From: Cycas panzhihuaensis
Taxonomy: Eukaryota > Cycadophyta
Direction: 5' to 3'
Assembly (NCBI GenBank): GCA_023213395.1
Contig: CM041465.1
Coordinates: forward strand, 16,802,001-16,866,000
DNA: 64,000 bases
The notes beneath the pieces were generated by a model. That model ran no database searches, was not told the DNA's origin, and was given only the letters and a program-made list of their open reading frames with translations. Shown piece by piece: positions 1 through 11,800 of this stretch (its first letter is position 1; every line of letters starts with the position of its first letter). Made by a program: the position numbers and the translations under genes.

Positions 1-61
1 AATCAAACATCTATCTGGCTGTCAAATGACTAAGGAAATGGTTAGGCCTCACCTGCCATGG

Positions 62-1219
62 TCACGACTCCCTCGCTCGTCGACATCCTCTCCTCCTAGC
101 TTTTACGCCACCGGTCAGTGCCTCATCCTCGGGTACCTCATCTGCCTGGGCCTCCCTCCTCGTAGGGACCGACTCAACTCTCACCTCTCTGGATGTCCTC
201 ATAATTTGTAGCCTGCGGGCCCTAGTCACTGGCCCCCTACTCTCATCTGGTGCCCCTAATGAGCCTGCCTCTCCTCCGGCAGTCCTGGATGGTCCCACTG
301 TTCCTCTTACCATCCTTGAAGGACCTACCTCCCCCGCAGCTCGTGACGGGTTGGCCCCATCTCCTCCCTCGTCATTATCATCATCATCATCTATGGGCAC
401 TCCTGCTCTACCAACCTCGTCATCACTGTCCCACCTCATCGTCCTATATGGATCTTCTACATAGTCCGTCAGGGTGAGGAGGTCCAGCAATGTCACCTCC
501 ACTGATTGCCGGATGTGGGCCTAGTCCTCCGTCCCTCTCAGTCGAGTCTGCCATCTATGGACCATCGAGGCCCACTCTACTATAGGGTGTGGTCCCCCTG
601 CTAGTGCCACTGATACAAAATGATCAAAGAACCAGCACTGCAGCAGCATGTTGTACGATAGTCCTCCTCTGCCGGTCATCCTGATGGTATCTAGCTGTGC
701 GATAAGGTTCACCGCTATCAGGGTAGCCCAGTCCATCCTCTCGCTGGCTTCACAACGGCGCACTACATCTATCTAGCCACCTGGTATCTCCCTATAGTTC
801 TGCTTTTGGGAAATCTGGAATAGAACACATAATATAATTAGTTTCCTCACCCGAGGAATCCTTGACATCAGCATAGTTTGGAGGGGAGCTCCTCTCCGCT
901 CCCACCTGTCAATCCTTATGAAGAACATGGCTATCTCTCTATGTGCTGCCTCAGTACTAGGTAGTGCTCCCAGTGTCATTGGCCTCCCAGTCACCGGTAC
1001 TCCCAGTATCCGCTGGATGTCTCTCGGTGTAACCATCATATCACCTACCTGAGGCAAGTGGAATACGTGCCTCCTTCTATCCCAATGGGATATAATGTCA
1101 ACTAGAAGTCTCTGATCTTATGCGAATTGAGGTGTCTTTAAGGCCTTGTATAGGCCACACCTCTGCAGGGTCTCCTTGTCCTCCTGGGACATCATCTCCA
1201 TGTAGCTCAGCATAGCCAT
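62..1219 (-). pseudogene. Antisense plant-mobile-domain (PMD) protein of Tat element A
   Basis: Read on the minus strand from ATG 1217-1219, one frame of 386 codons runs to a TGA at 62-64. It has three in-frame stops (1118-1120, 773-775, 521-523) and no frameshift. The N-terminus carries plant-mobile-domain signatures: CGLY followed by FHLP, then VTPRDIQRILGVPVTG, then a region around SYNMLLQCWFFDHF. This matches the plant aminotransferase-like/PMD family, whose host members (MAIN, MAIL1) act in the nucleus in silencing and genome stability. The last roughly 130 residues are a hydrophilic tail with an acidic run (IDDDDDNDEGGDG) and repeated GPSR/GPSRT. At least one stop reads best as TGG to TAG. 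The ORF lies antisense to gag-pol, as described for extra ORFs in Tat elements. Its function in the element is unknown. Homologous relics lie at 16162-17840 and 46564-48170. Confidence 0.8.
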
Positions 1220-1930
1220 ACCTATATTCTCGTGGTTATCCACCGCGATGACAGCTTATCCACGTCAAAAAATAATTAAGTCAGTCTCATATTATTTATT
1301 AACACTCCTGACTCTCTCTCGACTCTCTCTGTCTAAGATTTGGGGCCCTTTTGGCCCCTCCTATTCTATTTTCTCCTTTTCTGCCTTTGTACCATGCTAA
1401 ACTTAGTGGTACCGCTAAGCTTAGCTTGGGTCCCGCGGTGATTCGGGCCCCGCAGCAATGGTCGCAGCACCGCGATCTTTACCACGGTATGAACGGCAAC
1501 TCCCTAAAAAGGAGGATTGTCGCCTCAAGAAAACTCAAAAATTCTTCTAGTGGACCCCGTGGGGCACACCGGGACCAGGGCTCTCTAATGCCCAGGTCCC
1601 CACCTCTTTCTGGGTCCAATTTAGACTCCGAGAGGCCTCTAATTACCCATAAGGGGCACTAAAAATCACACAAAAATTATAAAAAGCAATGAAATTAAAA
1701 CTTTGAAACGGGTTGGATTTTGTAGTATCCACTCACTAGATCTAGTCTCGCTGTCACCATCTCGTCCCGATGATCCCGTTGGCTCTCTCTGCATCCCAAT
1801 CCAACAGTCTGATCTCTCCCTGCGTGCCTCCAAAGTTGGGTGGCACTCTACTGCGTAAGGGAATAGCTCTGGTTTCTCACGAAAGCCAGTGAAAATGAAT
1901 CCATTTTCTGTTTAATTTCCTTATATAGGC
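1220..1930 (-). promoter_or_regulatory. Putative antisense promoter and leader of the PMD gene, element A
   Basis: About 0.7 kb upstream of the PMD start on the minus strand. A TATA-like box (minus strand CTATATAAGG, within 1919-1930) lies some 700 bases before the ATG. Element 1 has a TATA-like sequence in the matching place (18336-18347). The leader contains a 28-bp near palindrome at 1397-1424, centred on GGTACC, with 12 of 14 bases pairing. Promoter function is inferred from position and the repeated occurrence. Confidence 0.45.
1397..1424. repeat. 28-bp near-perfect palindrome
   Basis: Two 14-base arms, CTAAACTTAGTGGT and ACCGCTAAGCTTAG, pair at 12 of 14 positions with no spacer. It lies in the antisense leader of the element A PMD gene. 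The core GTACCGCTAA recurs in the same element's LTR at about 3771. Confidence 0.75.
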
Positions 1931-2454
1931 GGTGGCCCCAACATGTAGTTCTTCTGCTTTTGGCCTCGTGACAACTGTTGAGATTGTCTCATTTCCCCGA
2001 TCACCTTTGCCTTCTGGCCCAGTTATCCGTTGTGCTTTTTTTGATGCCCTTTTTGCACTTTCTAGCAGGTGCATTTATGGTGCCTTATTTTTGCACTTTT
2101 TCCCTGGGCCCTTCTATCTCATTTTACGTGCCACTCCAGTGCATGCCCAAGTTTATACTCGTTTGGCTCGTTTCGCCACCTTGGACTTGATTCTGTAGCC
2201 CTTTTTCACTCCTGGGGTCCCCAAAGGGAATGCTCTCTCGTCCGAGGGCATGTTTCACTTTTCGAAGCAACCTTTTGGCACTCCAGGATGCTTTTTCTCC
2301 ACCTGCTCTCAGATAATGATCAGACTGCTCGCTCTCGTCCCTGGGTAGCCTCATTTCTAGGTCCTCCTACCCTTCATGATCACTTTTTGCTTGTCTCTCG
2401 AGCTCCTCTTCTACTCCACCACTGTCTATTTACTACCAGGACTTTGTGTCACCC

Positions 2455-2877
2455 ATGTCTATCTACATTTTTACCGACGGTGGGAGCCGCGATAACCCTA
2501 GACCTTTTATCACTGTGTGGATTCTTTGAAGCCCCTCTAGACATGATCTCTTATGCTCTGGGATCTTCCTCCTAGAGGCTACTAACAATGAAGCTGAATA
2601 CATAGCTGTTATTGAAGCCCTAACTCATGCTCTCTATTTCCATCAAGGACCCATTGTTTTGCTTTGCGACTCTAAAGTTATGGTGTCCCATCTCACATAG
2701 GTTTACTAGGTGCGATGCCCTCACTTGAGGACTCTTGCTTCTACCGCCAGATCCCTCCTGGCCCGCTTCTCGTCCATTGACATCCAGCATATCCCTCGAG
2801 CCCTCAACGCTAAGGCAAATAGTCTCGTTTGCCTAATCCTTGAGCGCTGCCTTCCTCTTCTTGTTGATTGTCCCTGA
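2455..2877 (+). pseudogene. Archaeal-type RNase H (aRH) of Tat element A
   Basis: One frame of 140 codons plus a terminal TGA, with three in-frame stops; two read as Gln codons (CAG to TAG). Motifs in order: FTDGGSRDNP (first catalytic Asp), ATNNEAEY (catalytic Glu), LLCDSKVMV (second Asp), HIPRALNAKAN near the end. In the last motif the Asp expected in a KADALA-type sequence is Asn, so the fourth carboxylate is lost. The enzyme family cuts RNA in RNA-DNA hybrids and is a hallmark second RNase H of Tat elements. Here it stands alone, downstream of the antisense PMD gene and just before the 3' LTR; in elements 1 and 2 the same ORF lies before the PMD gene. The homology with the other two copies starts upstream of the ATG. 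Confidence 0.85.
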
Positions 2878-3282
2878 GGCTTGTCTAGCCGCCCTGTCGC
2901 CCAAGCTCCAGGTCGTCACGCACCTCACTTCGTGATCCATTCGCACCTCTGAAACCTAGCTGCTAATGAGGCTAAACTATGGCGACTACCCATTATGCTT
3001 ACTCTTCTACTTGATTATGCATGTCTCTCTACATCTTTTATGGTGGGGGTAGCCCCCTCGCCCTTCTTATTCTTCCATTCAGTTTTCAGGTGGCTTATAG
3101 GTAGCCCCTCTGTCATCCCCACTACTACTTTCGTATCCATGCATTCCGCCATGACACTCGCCGACAACTTTGCCTGTTGTTATGATCTTGATTTATATAT
3201 CTATATACACAGGTGCTACTGACAGTTGTGTTACTAGCATTCGCCACCGCACCAAGCTTCTGAGTAGCAAGGCTCTGTTGCT

Positions 3283-3292
3283 AAGGGGGCAG
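3283..3292 (+). other. Polypurine tract of element A
   Basis: AAGGGGGCAG directly before TGTTTCCC, the LTR start. This is the plus-strand primer site; elements 1 and 2 have the matching AAGGGGGCAAA and AAGGGGATAAA. Confidence 0.75.
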
Positions 3293-3780
3293 TGTTTCCC
3301 AGCTTTTGGGAATAGATATGGAATTATTGACTCAAGTAAGTGCAGGTGTGCTTCTCACCTTATCATTACTTTCTTTTGAGATGAGTGTATGCTTGCATGT
3401 TTGCATGTTGTGACCTCATAGATGATTTTACCTTCGTCTGCACTTATTCAGCCTATGACGACTATAGCGGGTGCATATTCCTAGTGAGTGTGGCACCCTG
3501 GTGGCTATTCCACTTCCCGCACTTTGCTCTGCTCACTCCAAGATCCACTTGACTTACACCACCTTCGCCCATGTGATGACCTATCATTGTTTGGTTGACT
3601 TGCCACATCGTTTGAATCCTATTTTTGCTCTTCTGGACTCGTTTGTTGGCTTGTTTGCACTCGGGTAGGTGTCTCAGCCCCCATTAGCCTCTTTTGTCAT
3701 TGGCCCATAGCCCAGGCTAGCTATCTGGTCCAGTTTTAGCCCCTAGTTATGTGCCAACGCAAATATCATAGTACCGCTAA

Positions 3781-3879
3781 AAATTCTGCAGTACCACAGA
3801 ATTTGCAGTAGGATGACTGTTCAAGTTTATTTTTTTAAAACTGCCATGGTAATTTCGCATTTATTGTGAAATTGCCATG
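3781..3879. repeat. Two hairpins in the U3 of the element A LTR
   Basis: Hairpin 1: AAATTCTG (3781-3788) pairs perfectly with CAGAATTT (3797-3804). Hairpin 2: CATGGTAATTTCGC (3845-3858) pairs with GTGAAATTGCCATG (3866-3879) at 12 of 14 positions. They precede the likely TATA region. The element 1-3 LTRs hold palindromes in a comparable position. Confidence 0.6.
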
Positions 3880-3940
3880 TGTCTCGTGACTTGACTCACT
3901 GCCAGCTGCACCCTAATCTCTCACTTTAGGGTTTGGGCTG

Positions 3941-3950
3941 GATATTTAAG
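3941..3950 (+). promoter_or_regulatory. Possible TATA box of the element A LTR
   Basis: GATATTTAAG about 650 bases into the LTR, just after the hairpins, is a plausible core promoter for the element transcript. There is no transcript evidence. Confidence 0.3.
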
Positions 3951-6089
3951 TCCTCTTTAACTCATTTTTAGGATCTTTTGCTCATTTTTTGAATGCTTCT
4001 CAAGGAAAAACACCCTGTGCTCTGCTATTCCCTGCTGCTCTACTGCTATTACAGGACTTGCACCTCTCCTCTAGCACCCAACTCTCCTTTGGTATGGCTA
4101 GGACATTTTCCCAGCCCTTCACACGCCTTGGAGAGGGCCCCTTTGGAGAGATCGCAGTGTTTTCTTGCTCAGGTAGCCATCAAGCATCTTCAAGTGCAGG
4201 GGTTTCTGTTAACTCCATTAGCAGGGGTTCCAAACCTGCTGTTCCATAGCTTCTTGGTAGATTTCTTAGCCTTCTCTCAGCAGCTCTTGACTGAGGCAAG
4301 AGCCTCCCTTCCTTTTCTCAGGTATTCATTGGTTTAAGCTACTTTCTTGTCCAGTTTATGCCCTATTTTGTTTATCACTCCTAGCTCTCCTTGCTTTGGT
4401 CTTGGAGGTTGCTCTTCCTTTATTTTGGGTTGTCTTATTTCTACCATTAGTGCCTCCTTACCTGCGTTTCTTGCTCAAGGTAGTGGCAAAGAGGGTTTGC
4501 ATAGGGTTTAGGTGAGAGTTAGGTGGATTCCCCACCACCTTCCATGCTCCTCAAGTGGCTCTTTGCCCCCCAAACCTTCCCTTTTGCCCCGTGCTATTCT
4601 TGGCAATCAAACAAGGGTTTGTTGGGCCATCTTTAGCTGCTGAAATCAGCGCTGTCACACATTGCAGTGCTGGTTTGAGGGCTTGCACCTCGATCTAGGC
4701 AACTCACGTAAGCTCTGGCTACTTGTCCTTTGCCCAACTCCTTCCCTGGCAACCTGAATTGCTCTCCATAGCACCCTAGCTTACTGTAGGTCCTCTTGGG
4801 CTTTTTTCAACTCTCTTTGCCTTTATTTCTAGCCCTCTTGCACAGCCTTACCCTCGTTGCCTTGTGGCTTTGGGGGAGAGTAGGGTTGCTCCTTGCGGGA
4901 GGTGGGCCACTCCGAGGCTTACCAGTTAGTCTCCATCTACTTTGGTTGTTTTCCTTTATAGTTTATCATCATTATATTGAATCCTAACATGTATGTATTT
5001 GAGTTTATATTTGCTTTGGATGTACATATATTGTTAGGATCTTTCCATTGCATGCTAGCACCCTTTCTCCAGAAAGGGGGAGGTTGTCATTTACTTGCAG
5101 GTAGTTGGAAGGCGCAAAGGACCCGTTCCTCTTTCCTCCTTCGTGGGTAAGTGTTTCCATTTATGCTCTACTTTCATATTTCATTTATTGTTAGCATTTT
5201 GTTCCTTTCCTTTCCTTGCTTGATACTTTAGTACTATTTTTGGGGAAGGTAAGGGAGCCCCCATGTTTCGATCTACCGCAACTCTTCACGTCCACTGTGC
5301 CTTGTGGAGCAACTTCGGGTGCCTCTTGGGAGCGTCACCATTTCGACACGCTTCCATTCTGGGTACACACTCTCACTCCACCTCATCACTTTCCTTTTCC
5401 TTTTGAGTTCTTTTACATAGTAGTAATTAGCTCATCGGAAAGAGAAGGGAAACCAACCTTTGTCTTAACTTACACTTTGTTTACTTTATCACTTACATTT
5501 TATTTACTATAGAAAAAGGTCTTAGGAAACCTTCCCTCTCACCTTTTGCCCCTCCTTTGCCTTGCAAACTTCCCTCTCACTTTATTATTTGTTTACTTGG
5601 TTAGTTTGCTTACATATATCGTAACCTTTTCGCTTTGGTTGTTCCCTTTGTGTCCTCTCAATTCTCCACTTAGTTGAATAACTGAGGTGACCCCATCCAT
5701 AGGCCATCCACTTGCCTACCTTTTCTTATTTCCTACTACTCTAGGGAAACCCTTGAAGTGTTCCCTCCTTCCCCTTCTAACCATCCAAGGGTGGGAGGAT
5801 CCTTCCCTTAGGTCAACCCAAGCTAACCCTACGCCTCTTCTCAACTTGTTTGAAGTGGGGAACCACTTCTAGGTAGCTAGATTCCATTTGTAGGTCCCGA
5901 ACTCATGCTCCGGCGCACGGGGTGCCGTGCGTGGTATTTTCTCTACTTGTAGGTCTTTTCTCAATTATACCATCAACCGCTCTTACCATTCCTACTCAGT
6001 TAGGTAGCTATCCCATAGACACGTATCCAGTTTCTATGACCTAGTTCTCCTAGTGTCTAATGGATCACCAGCATTAGAAAGGGTTTTCT

Positions 6090-8680
6090 AAGCTGAAACT
6101 AGTTGTTTAGTATTAATAGGTTGATTAGAAGAAATTGGCTAATTAGAAGTGGATGGATCTGACATACTAGGTTTAGGTAAGGTCCAATTCTAGACTTATG
6201 TAGATAAATCCTTGATTACTTCACTATCAACTTATTTTTCGAAGGGGTCTATAAAATAAGTATTAGTTAATAAACTTTTAATAGAAATTTCTATATGATT
6301 GGTTCTTGATGAAAATCCCTCTTCATCAAAAATAACATCACATAAAATTAAGACTTTGTGTGTGATTAGATCTAGTAATCTATAGGATTTACTTTCTTTG
6401 TTGTATCTAACAAAGATAAATTTTACACTTTTGGGGTCAAGGTTTTTTCATTTTTCCTTTGGAACATGTCCCTAACCAAGGCTTCTAAAGACTCTAAGAT
6501 GTTTTGTAGATAATTTCAGACTAAACCATTTTTGTTTTAGTGTGACATTCTATAATGATCTATTTGATAAATGGTTTAATATATAGTTGGAGTAAGATTT
6601 TACTTCAGACCACAACTTTAGGTCAAGACCTTTTATATATATCATACATCTAGTCATTTCCATAAGAGTATAATTCTTGCATTCAACAACACCATTCTAT
6701 TGAGGAGTGTAAGCAATGAAATGTTGAAATCTAATTCCATACTTTTTATAATATGAAGTAAATGTATTACTTACATACTCTTTAGCATTGTTAGATATGA
6801 ATATTTTAATTTTTAAATTAGTTTGGTTTTTAACCAATGTTTTAAACTTAATAAAAATATCAAATATTTGACTTTTAGTTTTGAGCATGTTGACTCAACA
6901 TTTCGTAGAGAAGTCATTAATAAAAGTAACAAAATATTTGCTTCTAGAGTACGATGATACTTGGAAGATGCCAAAAATGTCTAAATGTACAAGTTCGAGT
7001 GAAACTTTTACTTAAAATGATATTTGATGTGGGAAGGGATCCATGTGTTATTTACCTATTGCATAGGCTCCACATACACCATCAATAGTAGATAGGGATC
7101 GAAGCCTATGTATCATATCATGCTCATTTCGATATCGTAGATTGCCATAACTTGTATGGCCAAACTAGGCATGCCATAGCTTATTAATTGGGTTAGATTT
7201 GGCTATAAAGGCACTAGAAGATTTAGTTTTAGAATGTTGTAAATTTGTTAGGTTATAAAGACCTATTTTATAGTTAGCATATCATAAAGTAATTATTTTA
7301 AATTTATTCAATGGTTATTTGATAACAAATTTATCTTTCTAGAATTTGACAATAAGGTTTTTTTGGTAGATTTGATAAATTAAAGGAAGATTAGGTAACA
7401 GTCCTAGAGCATAAAATACATCCTTGATAGAACCATCTTTCAAAGAAATATCACTAGTTCCTTTGACTTTTAATTGAGAACCACTTTTGAAAGAGATTTC
7501 CTCTTCAGAATTAAGATCAAATTGATAGGAAGTTAGATATTCTTGGTATCCCATCATATGGTGGGATGTACTAAAATCTAAAATCCATAAAGATGGTTGT
7601 GAAGTAGAGGCTAAAAATGCTAATGTGTTGGAGTTAAAGAATGATTAGAGTTATGGGATCATAATTAGATCCTTTTAGAGGCTTTCTAAACTTTAGAAGC
7701 AATTCTATTCCCATAAATATCTATTGTATGCCTCTTTTTATGGTAATAGGCATAACTAACATTCTGATTAGGGTTAGAATTAAAAGTATTCAATTTTTAG
7801 TCTAATTATTTAGAAGTATTATAGCTTTTTGGTGGACTAGAGTACTTAGTATTTTGATTAAAAATATTTGAAGAAGAACATCTATGAGGTTTTTAGAATT
7901 TAGGGTAACTATTATGATTATTTTGATAGTTATTTTAGTTTTTGGATTTGTTTGATAGCTTGGACTTAGAAAAAAGAGCCTAAAAATGATCTTGTAATTT
8001 TCCAGTCTAAATTAACATTATTTAGTATTCAACTAATTAGTTTGTTAGTTAATTAAAATTTATTAAAGGGTATCTAGTTTGTTGCCTAGTAATTTTAAAT
8101 TGATTAAAGTGTTTAGGAAGTTTATTAATAGTTAGATGGACAGGTGTATTATTATCTTTTTCATGAGTGATAATTTCAACTTTTTCACCAACTTTTATTG
8201 AAGATTTTATATAATTTCCTAGGTCTTTGTTTATGAGTTAAAGTTTTAATAAGAAATCTTTAACTTTGGAGAAATCTTAATAGTTTAGATCATATATTTA
8301 TTGTTCAAAAATAACTAGTTGTTGTACATCAACATTATTGTATTTCTCCTTAAGTGTGTTCCAGACATAGGCAAGATCATCTATATTAGAGAAATGCTTG
8401 TTTATATCTGATGAGAGAGAGATTAGGATGGCGCATAAGGCTCCATCATAGTTCATTAGATATATCATATATCCTTTTGAGATAATGTCTTTGGGTTTTG
8501 AAAACTCTCCTATAATATATCACCAGAGCTTTTGTTGCTTGAGCTAATGGGATATTCTAGTTTTCTAGTTGGCATTATTAGAGTCATTTAAAACTAGAAT
8601 TGGAGTACAGGAGGTTGTCCCTAGCATAAGTGCTATATTGGATAAGAAACTTAGAATGAGAGATCCTCTTTAATAGAAAT
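6090..8680 (-). pseudogene. Copia Gag-protease-integrase polyprotein remnant
   Basis: Minus strand, with many stops and frame breaks. Gag (about 8,640-7,700) includes the copia UBN2-like run NDSNNANWKTR, then YVWNTLKEKYNN. Its zinc knuckle near 7,740 has the right CX2CX4HX4C spacing but all three Cys are Tyr (YAYYHKKRHTIDIY). The protease (7,615-7,339) shows WILDFSTSHHMMG where WILDSGASHHMTG is normal, so the catalytic triad is broken; it is followed by KDGSIKDV and NLPLIYQ, as in the GAG-pre-integrase linker. Integrase: GVCGAYAIGK of the zinc finger (about 7,050), DIFGIFQVSSYSRSKYFVTF, then KTLVKNQTNLKIKI, AKEYVSN and AYTPQ (6,697-6,888). The C-terminal SKSYRLLDL-like segment lies at about 6,430-6,300. 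The protein once inserted element cDNA; it is now dead. Confidence 0.8.
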
Positions 8681-8719
8681 TTAAGGGAACGAGAAGGTGA
8701 AAAAAGAAATATTAAGCCA

Positions 8720-9389
8720 TAATTAAAGATAATCATAACATTTGATTTCAATTAAGAGAAAGTATCATTGATTAATTGCAAAGTAAGTATGTATGAATAA
8801 ATATAGATGTATTATCAATTTTTGTAAATAACATAAAGAAATGGACCCTTTAACACATTAAAAGTTGATTGCTAGTAATGAAGAGGTGTAAACTTAGTCG
8901 TACACTCTAAAAAATTAGATTAAATATGTAAACATTTGTATAGTTATAACATCATTATATTAAATAATAGTGAAATAATAATTTAATTATTTGCTTAATA
9001 AATTGCATGAATTTATTAAAAATTATCCAAGAAAATAATGTAGTTAATTAATAATTTTAATAAATGATTAAATGTATATTAAATTAAAGCAATGATTTTT
9101 AAAAAATTGTAAAGAAAATTATTGGTTGAAGTCATGTACCTTAACTCACCTAGTCATGATTAGATACTTGACTTTACATGAGGTTTTTCACATCAAGATG
9201 CCATCCAAATTACTTGAGTGAGGAGTCAAAATATCCACATCTAAATTAGGAATCTGATGCAACTTCCATAACTAAGTTTTAAGTCTATATGAAGAAGATA
9301 TGCCCAAAAATATATAGGTACCCTATTTGGAATATGAGAGGGCCTAAAAATAGGGGTTAAGCCCCTTTTACAAATTGAATAGAGGTTAC
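8720..9389. other. Non-coding stretch between copia gag and Tat element 1
   Basis: AT-rich, no coding similarity. Probably the leader and part of the 5' LTR of copia D, disrupted by element 1. Confidence 0.4.
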
Positions 9390-11794
9390 TATTTCACCAA
9401 AACATGGCCTCTTTAGTTGTATTTTGATCATGTTGATAAATTAATGCTTGTTATATGGTTTTGTTGATGATGATCGATGTATGTTGACTTAGTTTGATGG
9501 ATTGGGCCCTATTTTATTGAAATAATAAATGATTATTGATCGATGAAATGCAATAAATGATGTTATTATCTTGTATTCCTATCATTCCACTAATGACGTA
9601 AACTATTAAGACAAAGTTTTCTTTATGACTAACTTGACTTCATACTTCCTTCAAAGTCAATTATTTTTATCTTATTTTTGAGATTTCACCCATGTTTTTG
9701 TTATTTATCACCTTTTGGGGCTATTCTTAATGCATTTCACCTCATTCTGGGTTTGTTCACTTTTTTATAGACTTATTATTGTGGTTAGGAACTCATTTAA
9801 TACCAATTTTAATCAATTTTTAGGCAAATTCTCACTTTACTAAAATCATATTTTTCACCTTGTCAAAAACACGATCGATCACATTTTTACAATAAAATCA
9901 CATTTTTGGGGTAGTTGAAAAATGCAACCAATGATGTTTTCAGTAAGTGAAAAATGTAATTAATCATATTTTTCATTGTTATACAATAGAAAACTTAGCT
10001 AGCGCATCAAAATTCTACATGCCACCACCTAGATGTGATGGGATTTAATCCTTTTTATGCCCAAAAGTATTAAGAGAGTTAAGGATAGTTGAGAATTAGA
10101 AGAGAAGAAATGATTCTTGCTCTAGTTGTGAGATTTTGTAAATTTCTTGGAGAATTCTTGAGGACTACTGCTGTAGCTTTGAAGACTTGAGTTTTTCAAG
10201 TCTATTGGGTGAAATATCAAAGAAGATTTATTACTAAGATACTGTTACTTGATTGTTAATGGTCTAAACTTCTATTTTCTTGGATCTTCATTAATTTTAG
10301 CTTCAAACTTCTCTTAATTTAGTAAGATCTTTCCGATTGGCTTTCAAGCTTGTTTCATAGAGTTTTGAAGGTGACTTTGACTCAGAATTATTTATTTTCA
10401 TTAGTGGATGGTTGTTGGACTTTTGGGATTAAAATATATGCTAAAAGGTCTACTCTTTGTGGGGTTCCTTAAGAATAGACTAGGGTGGGGCATGGTCATG
10501 TATCTACCATATATCTAGCTACTCCTTCCCACTCTTTCACAGAAATATATATTTACGTTTAATTGCCACTCTTGTTTAGCATTGTTTGGCCTCTTTGGGT
10601 TGTTGATGCTTCCTTATTTGGTCTTGTTTTGAAGGAAAGTGTGTGAAACGTTAGTCAAGTAAAAATAAAACTACCATTCTGAGGTGCTCTTTACAATAGG
10701 AAAGGAATACTTATTTTACATCTATCATTGCATGCACTTTTGTTTTTAAGTTAGATCTTGTATCTTAAGAATAAAAAATTGATAGTGTTATTTGGTTGGA
10801 GTATTTCTGAGTTTTAGCTTTCATATTGGGTTCAAGGATTCGTGTTGGAGATTTCACTACTCCAATAGTGATAGAACCTTTAGTTCATCTTGTATGGATG
10901 ATTATTGTTCATATTTATGACATGTCCATCATCTCATGGGTCTAAAAATTATCACTAAATAGAAGTAGTTTCCTTTAAGATTCTCTCTCTCTCTTTTATA
11001 CATTATTTCATCACTTTTAAGAAGATTAGTTGCATGCATTAAGGTTGAAGCATACTAACTAGTGTCGCATGTAGTTTAATCTCTCTTGAAAGGAAATTTG
11101 CATAAAGATTCTATGGTTATTTTCAGATCTTGAATAGTATCATTTTTTTTGAAGTAAAGTATACACATAGGAAAGCTACTTTATAGTTGCATATGCATCT
11201 TTTATCTTAAAAGAAAAAAATAAAAACAAAAAAGAATTACATACATGGTTTCTAGTTTATTTGTTTGTGATTCCATTATAAAAAATAAAAAAATAAAAAA
11301 GATTAATGTGAGTTTGATCTTATTGTTTCTTTAATTGTATTATCTTACTTTCTTAGATTTGCATCTTTGTAACCATCTAGAAACCTAAGCAAGACAAACT
11401 ATTATTTCCATTAACTTACCCACTCTCGTATCTTAGTAAAACTTGAAAAGTTGAATCAATAAGAAGAGAAGAGTCCTAGGAAAGATATTGAAGATATTAT
11501 AAGTATGGCTCTGGACTTAGAACTCCTTCGTTGAGTTGTGTAGGTTAGTGGATTCTATCACCTCATTTCACATCCATACATTTCACCATACCCACTCTCA
11601 CTAAGGTAGACAACACTACTAGGTGAAGACTCCTTCTTAGGAGTTGGGCAAAGATGGTCCTTTAGGTCTCTTTTGAGCTTTATATTAGGTCTTCACCAAG
11701 CCCCAGACCATCTTTCTGGAAGCCTTACTGAGGATCCAACCTAAGACACCCATAGAATGCCATCATCTTACTAGGGATAAACCTTACACCACCA
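9390..11794 (+). repeat. 5' LTR of Tat element 1 (2.4 kb)
   Basis: Starts TATTTCACCAAAAC (TGTTTCACC in the partner) and ends ACACCACCA at 11794, where similarity with the 3' copy stops. The U3 contains AAAATGTGATTGATCACATTTT-type palindromes in decayed form, for example at 9865-9888 and 9947-9975, followed by a CTAGCGCATCAAAATT segment that is shared by all LTRs of this family. Confidence 0.85.
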
Positions 11795-11800
11795 TCTTTC

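Larger units (their letters stand above)
1..6073 (+). mobile_element. Tat-lineage Ty3/gypsy element A, 3' portion
   Basis: The 3' part of a large LTR retrotransposon whose 5' part lies left of the window. In order it shows an antisense plant-mobile-domain gene (62-1219), an antisense leader and promoter, a sense archaeal-type RNase H (2455-2877), a copy of the TAATGAGGCTAAACTATGG motif (about 2961-2986), a polypurine tract (3283-3292) and a 3' LTR. An archaeal RNase H combined with an antisense plant-mobile-domain ORF is known from the Tat lineage. To the eye it is clearly richer in G+C than the rest of the window and has fewer stops, so it is probably younger or of a different family than elements 1-3. 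It abuts, and probably interrupts, the copia relic that starts at about 6074. Confidence 0.8.
3293..6073 (+). repeat. 3' LTR of Tat element A (about 2.78 kb)
   Basis: Starts TGTTTCCCAGC right after the polypurine tract and ends near CCAGCA at 6073, where sequence resembling copia integrase-RT linker begins on the minus strand. The start aligns by eye with the 3.0-kb solo LTR at 30598 (TGTTTCCTGCC, then GGGAAT and GGTAAGTG in both), and the two ends look related. The partner 5' LTR is outside the window, so the right boundary is approximate. No credible protein is encoded; the short ORFs inside are chance frames. Confidence 0.7.
6074..9389 (-). mobile_element. Ty1/copia relic D, minus strand
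   Basis: A copia retrotransposon read right to left: gag, protease, integrase, then truncation at about 6,080 where the element A LTR begins; no RT or RNase H remains. From about 8,720 to 9,389 there is no coding similarity. A minus-strand TATATATTTTTGGG near 9,330 suggests leader or LTR sequence that element 1 interrupted at 9389/22036. I could not identify its primer-binding site. Confidence 0.75.

Noticed and set aside
1351-2575. Plus-strand ORFs of 70-168 residues in element A
   Set aside because: Overlap different frames over leader and aRH; the aRH frame (2455-2877) explains the region and the others have no domains.
3993-5512. ORFs of 60-114 residues within the A LTR
   Set aside because: Hydrophobic chance frames in C/T-rich LTR sequence; no conserved start or domain.
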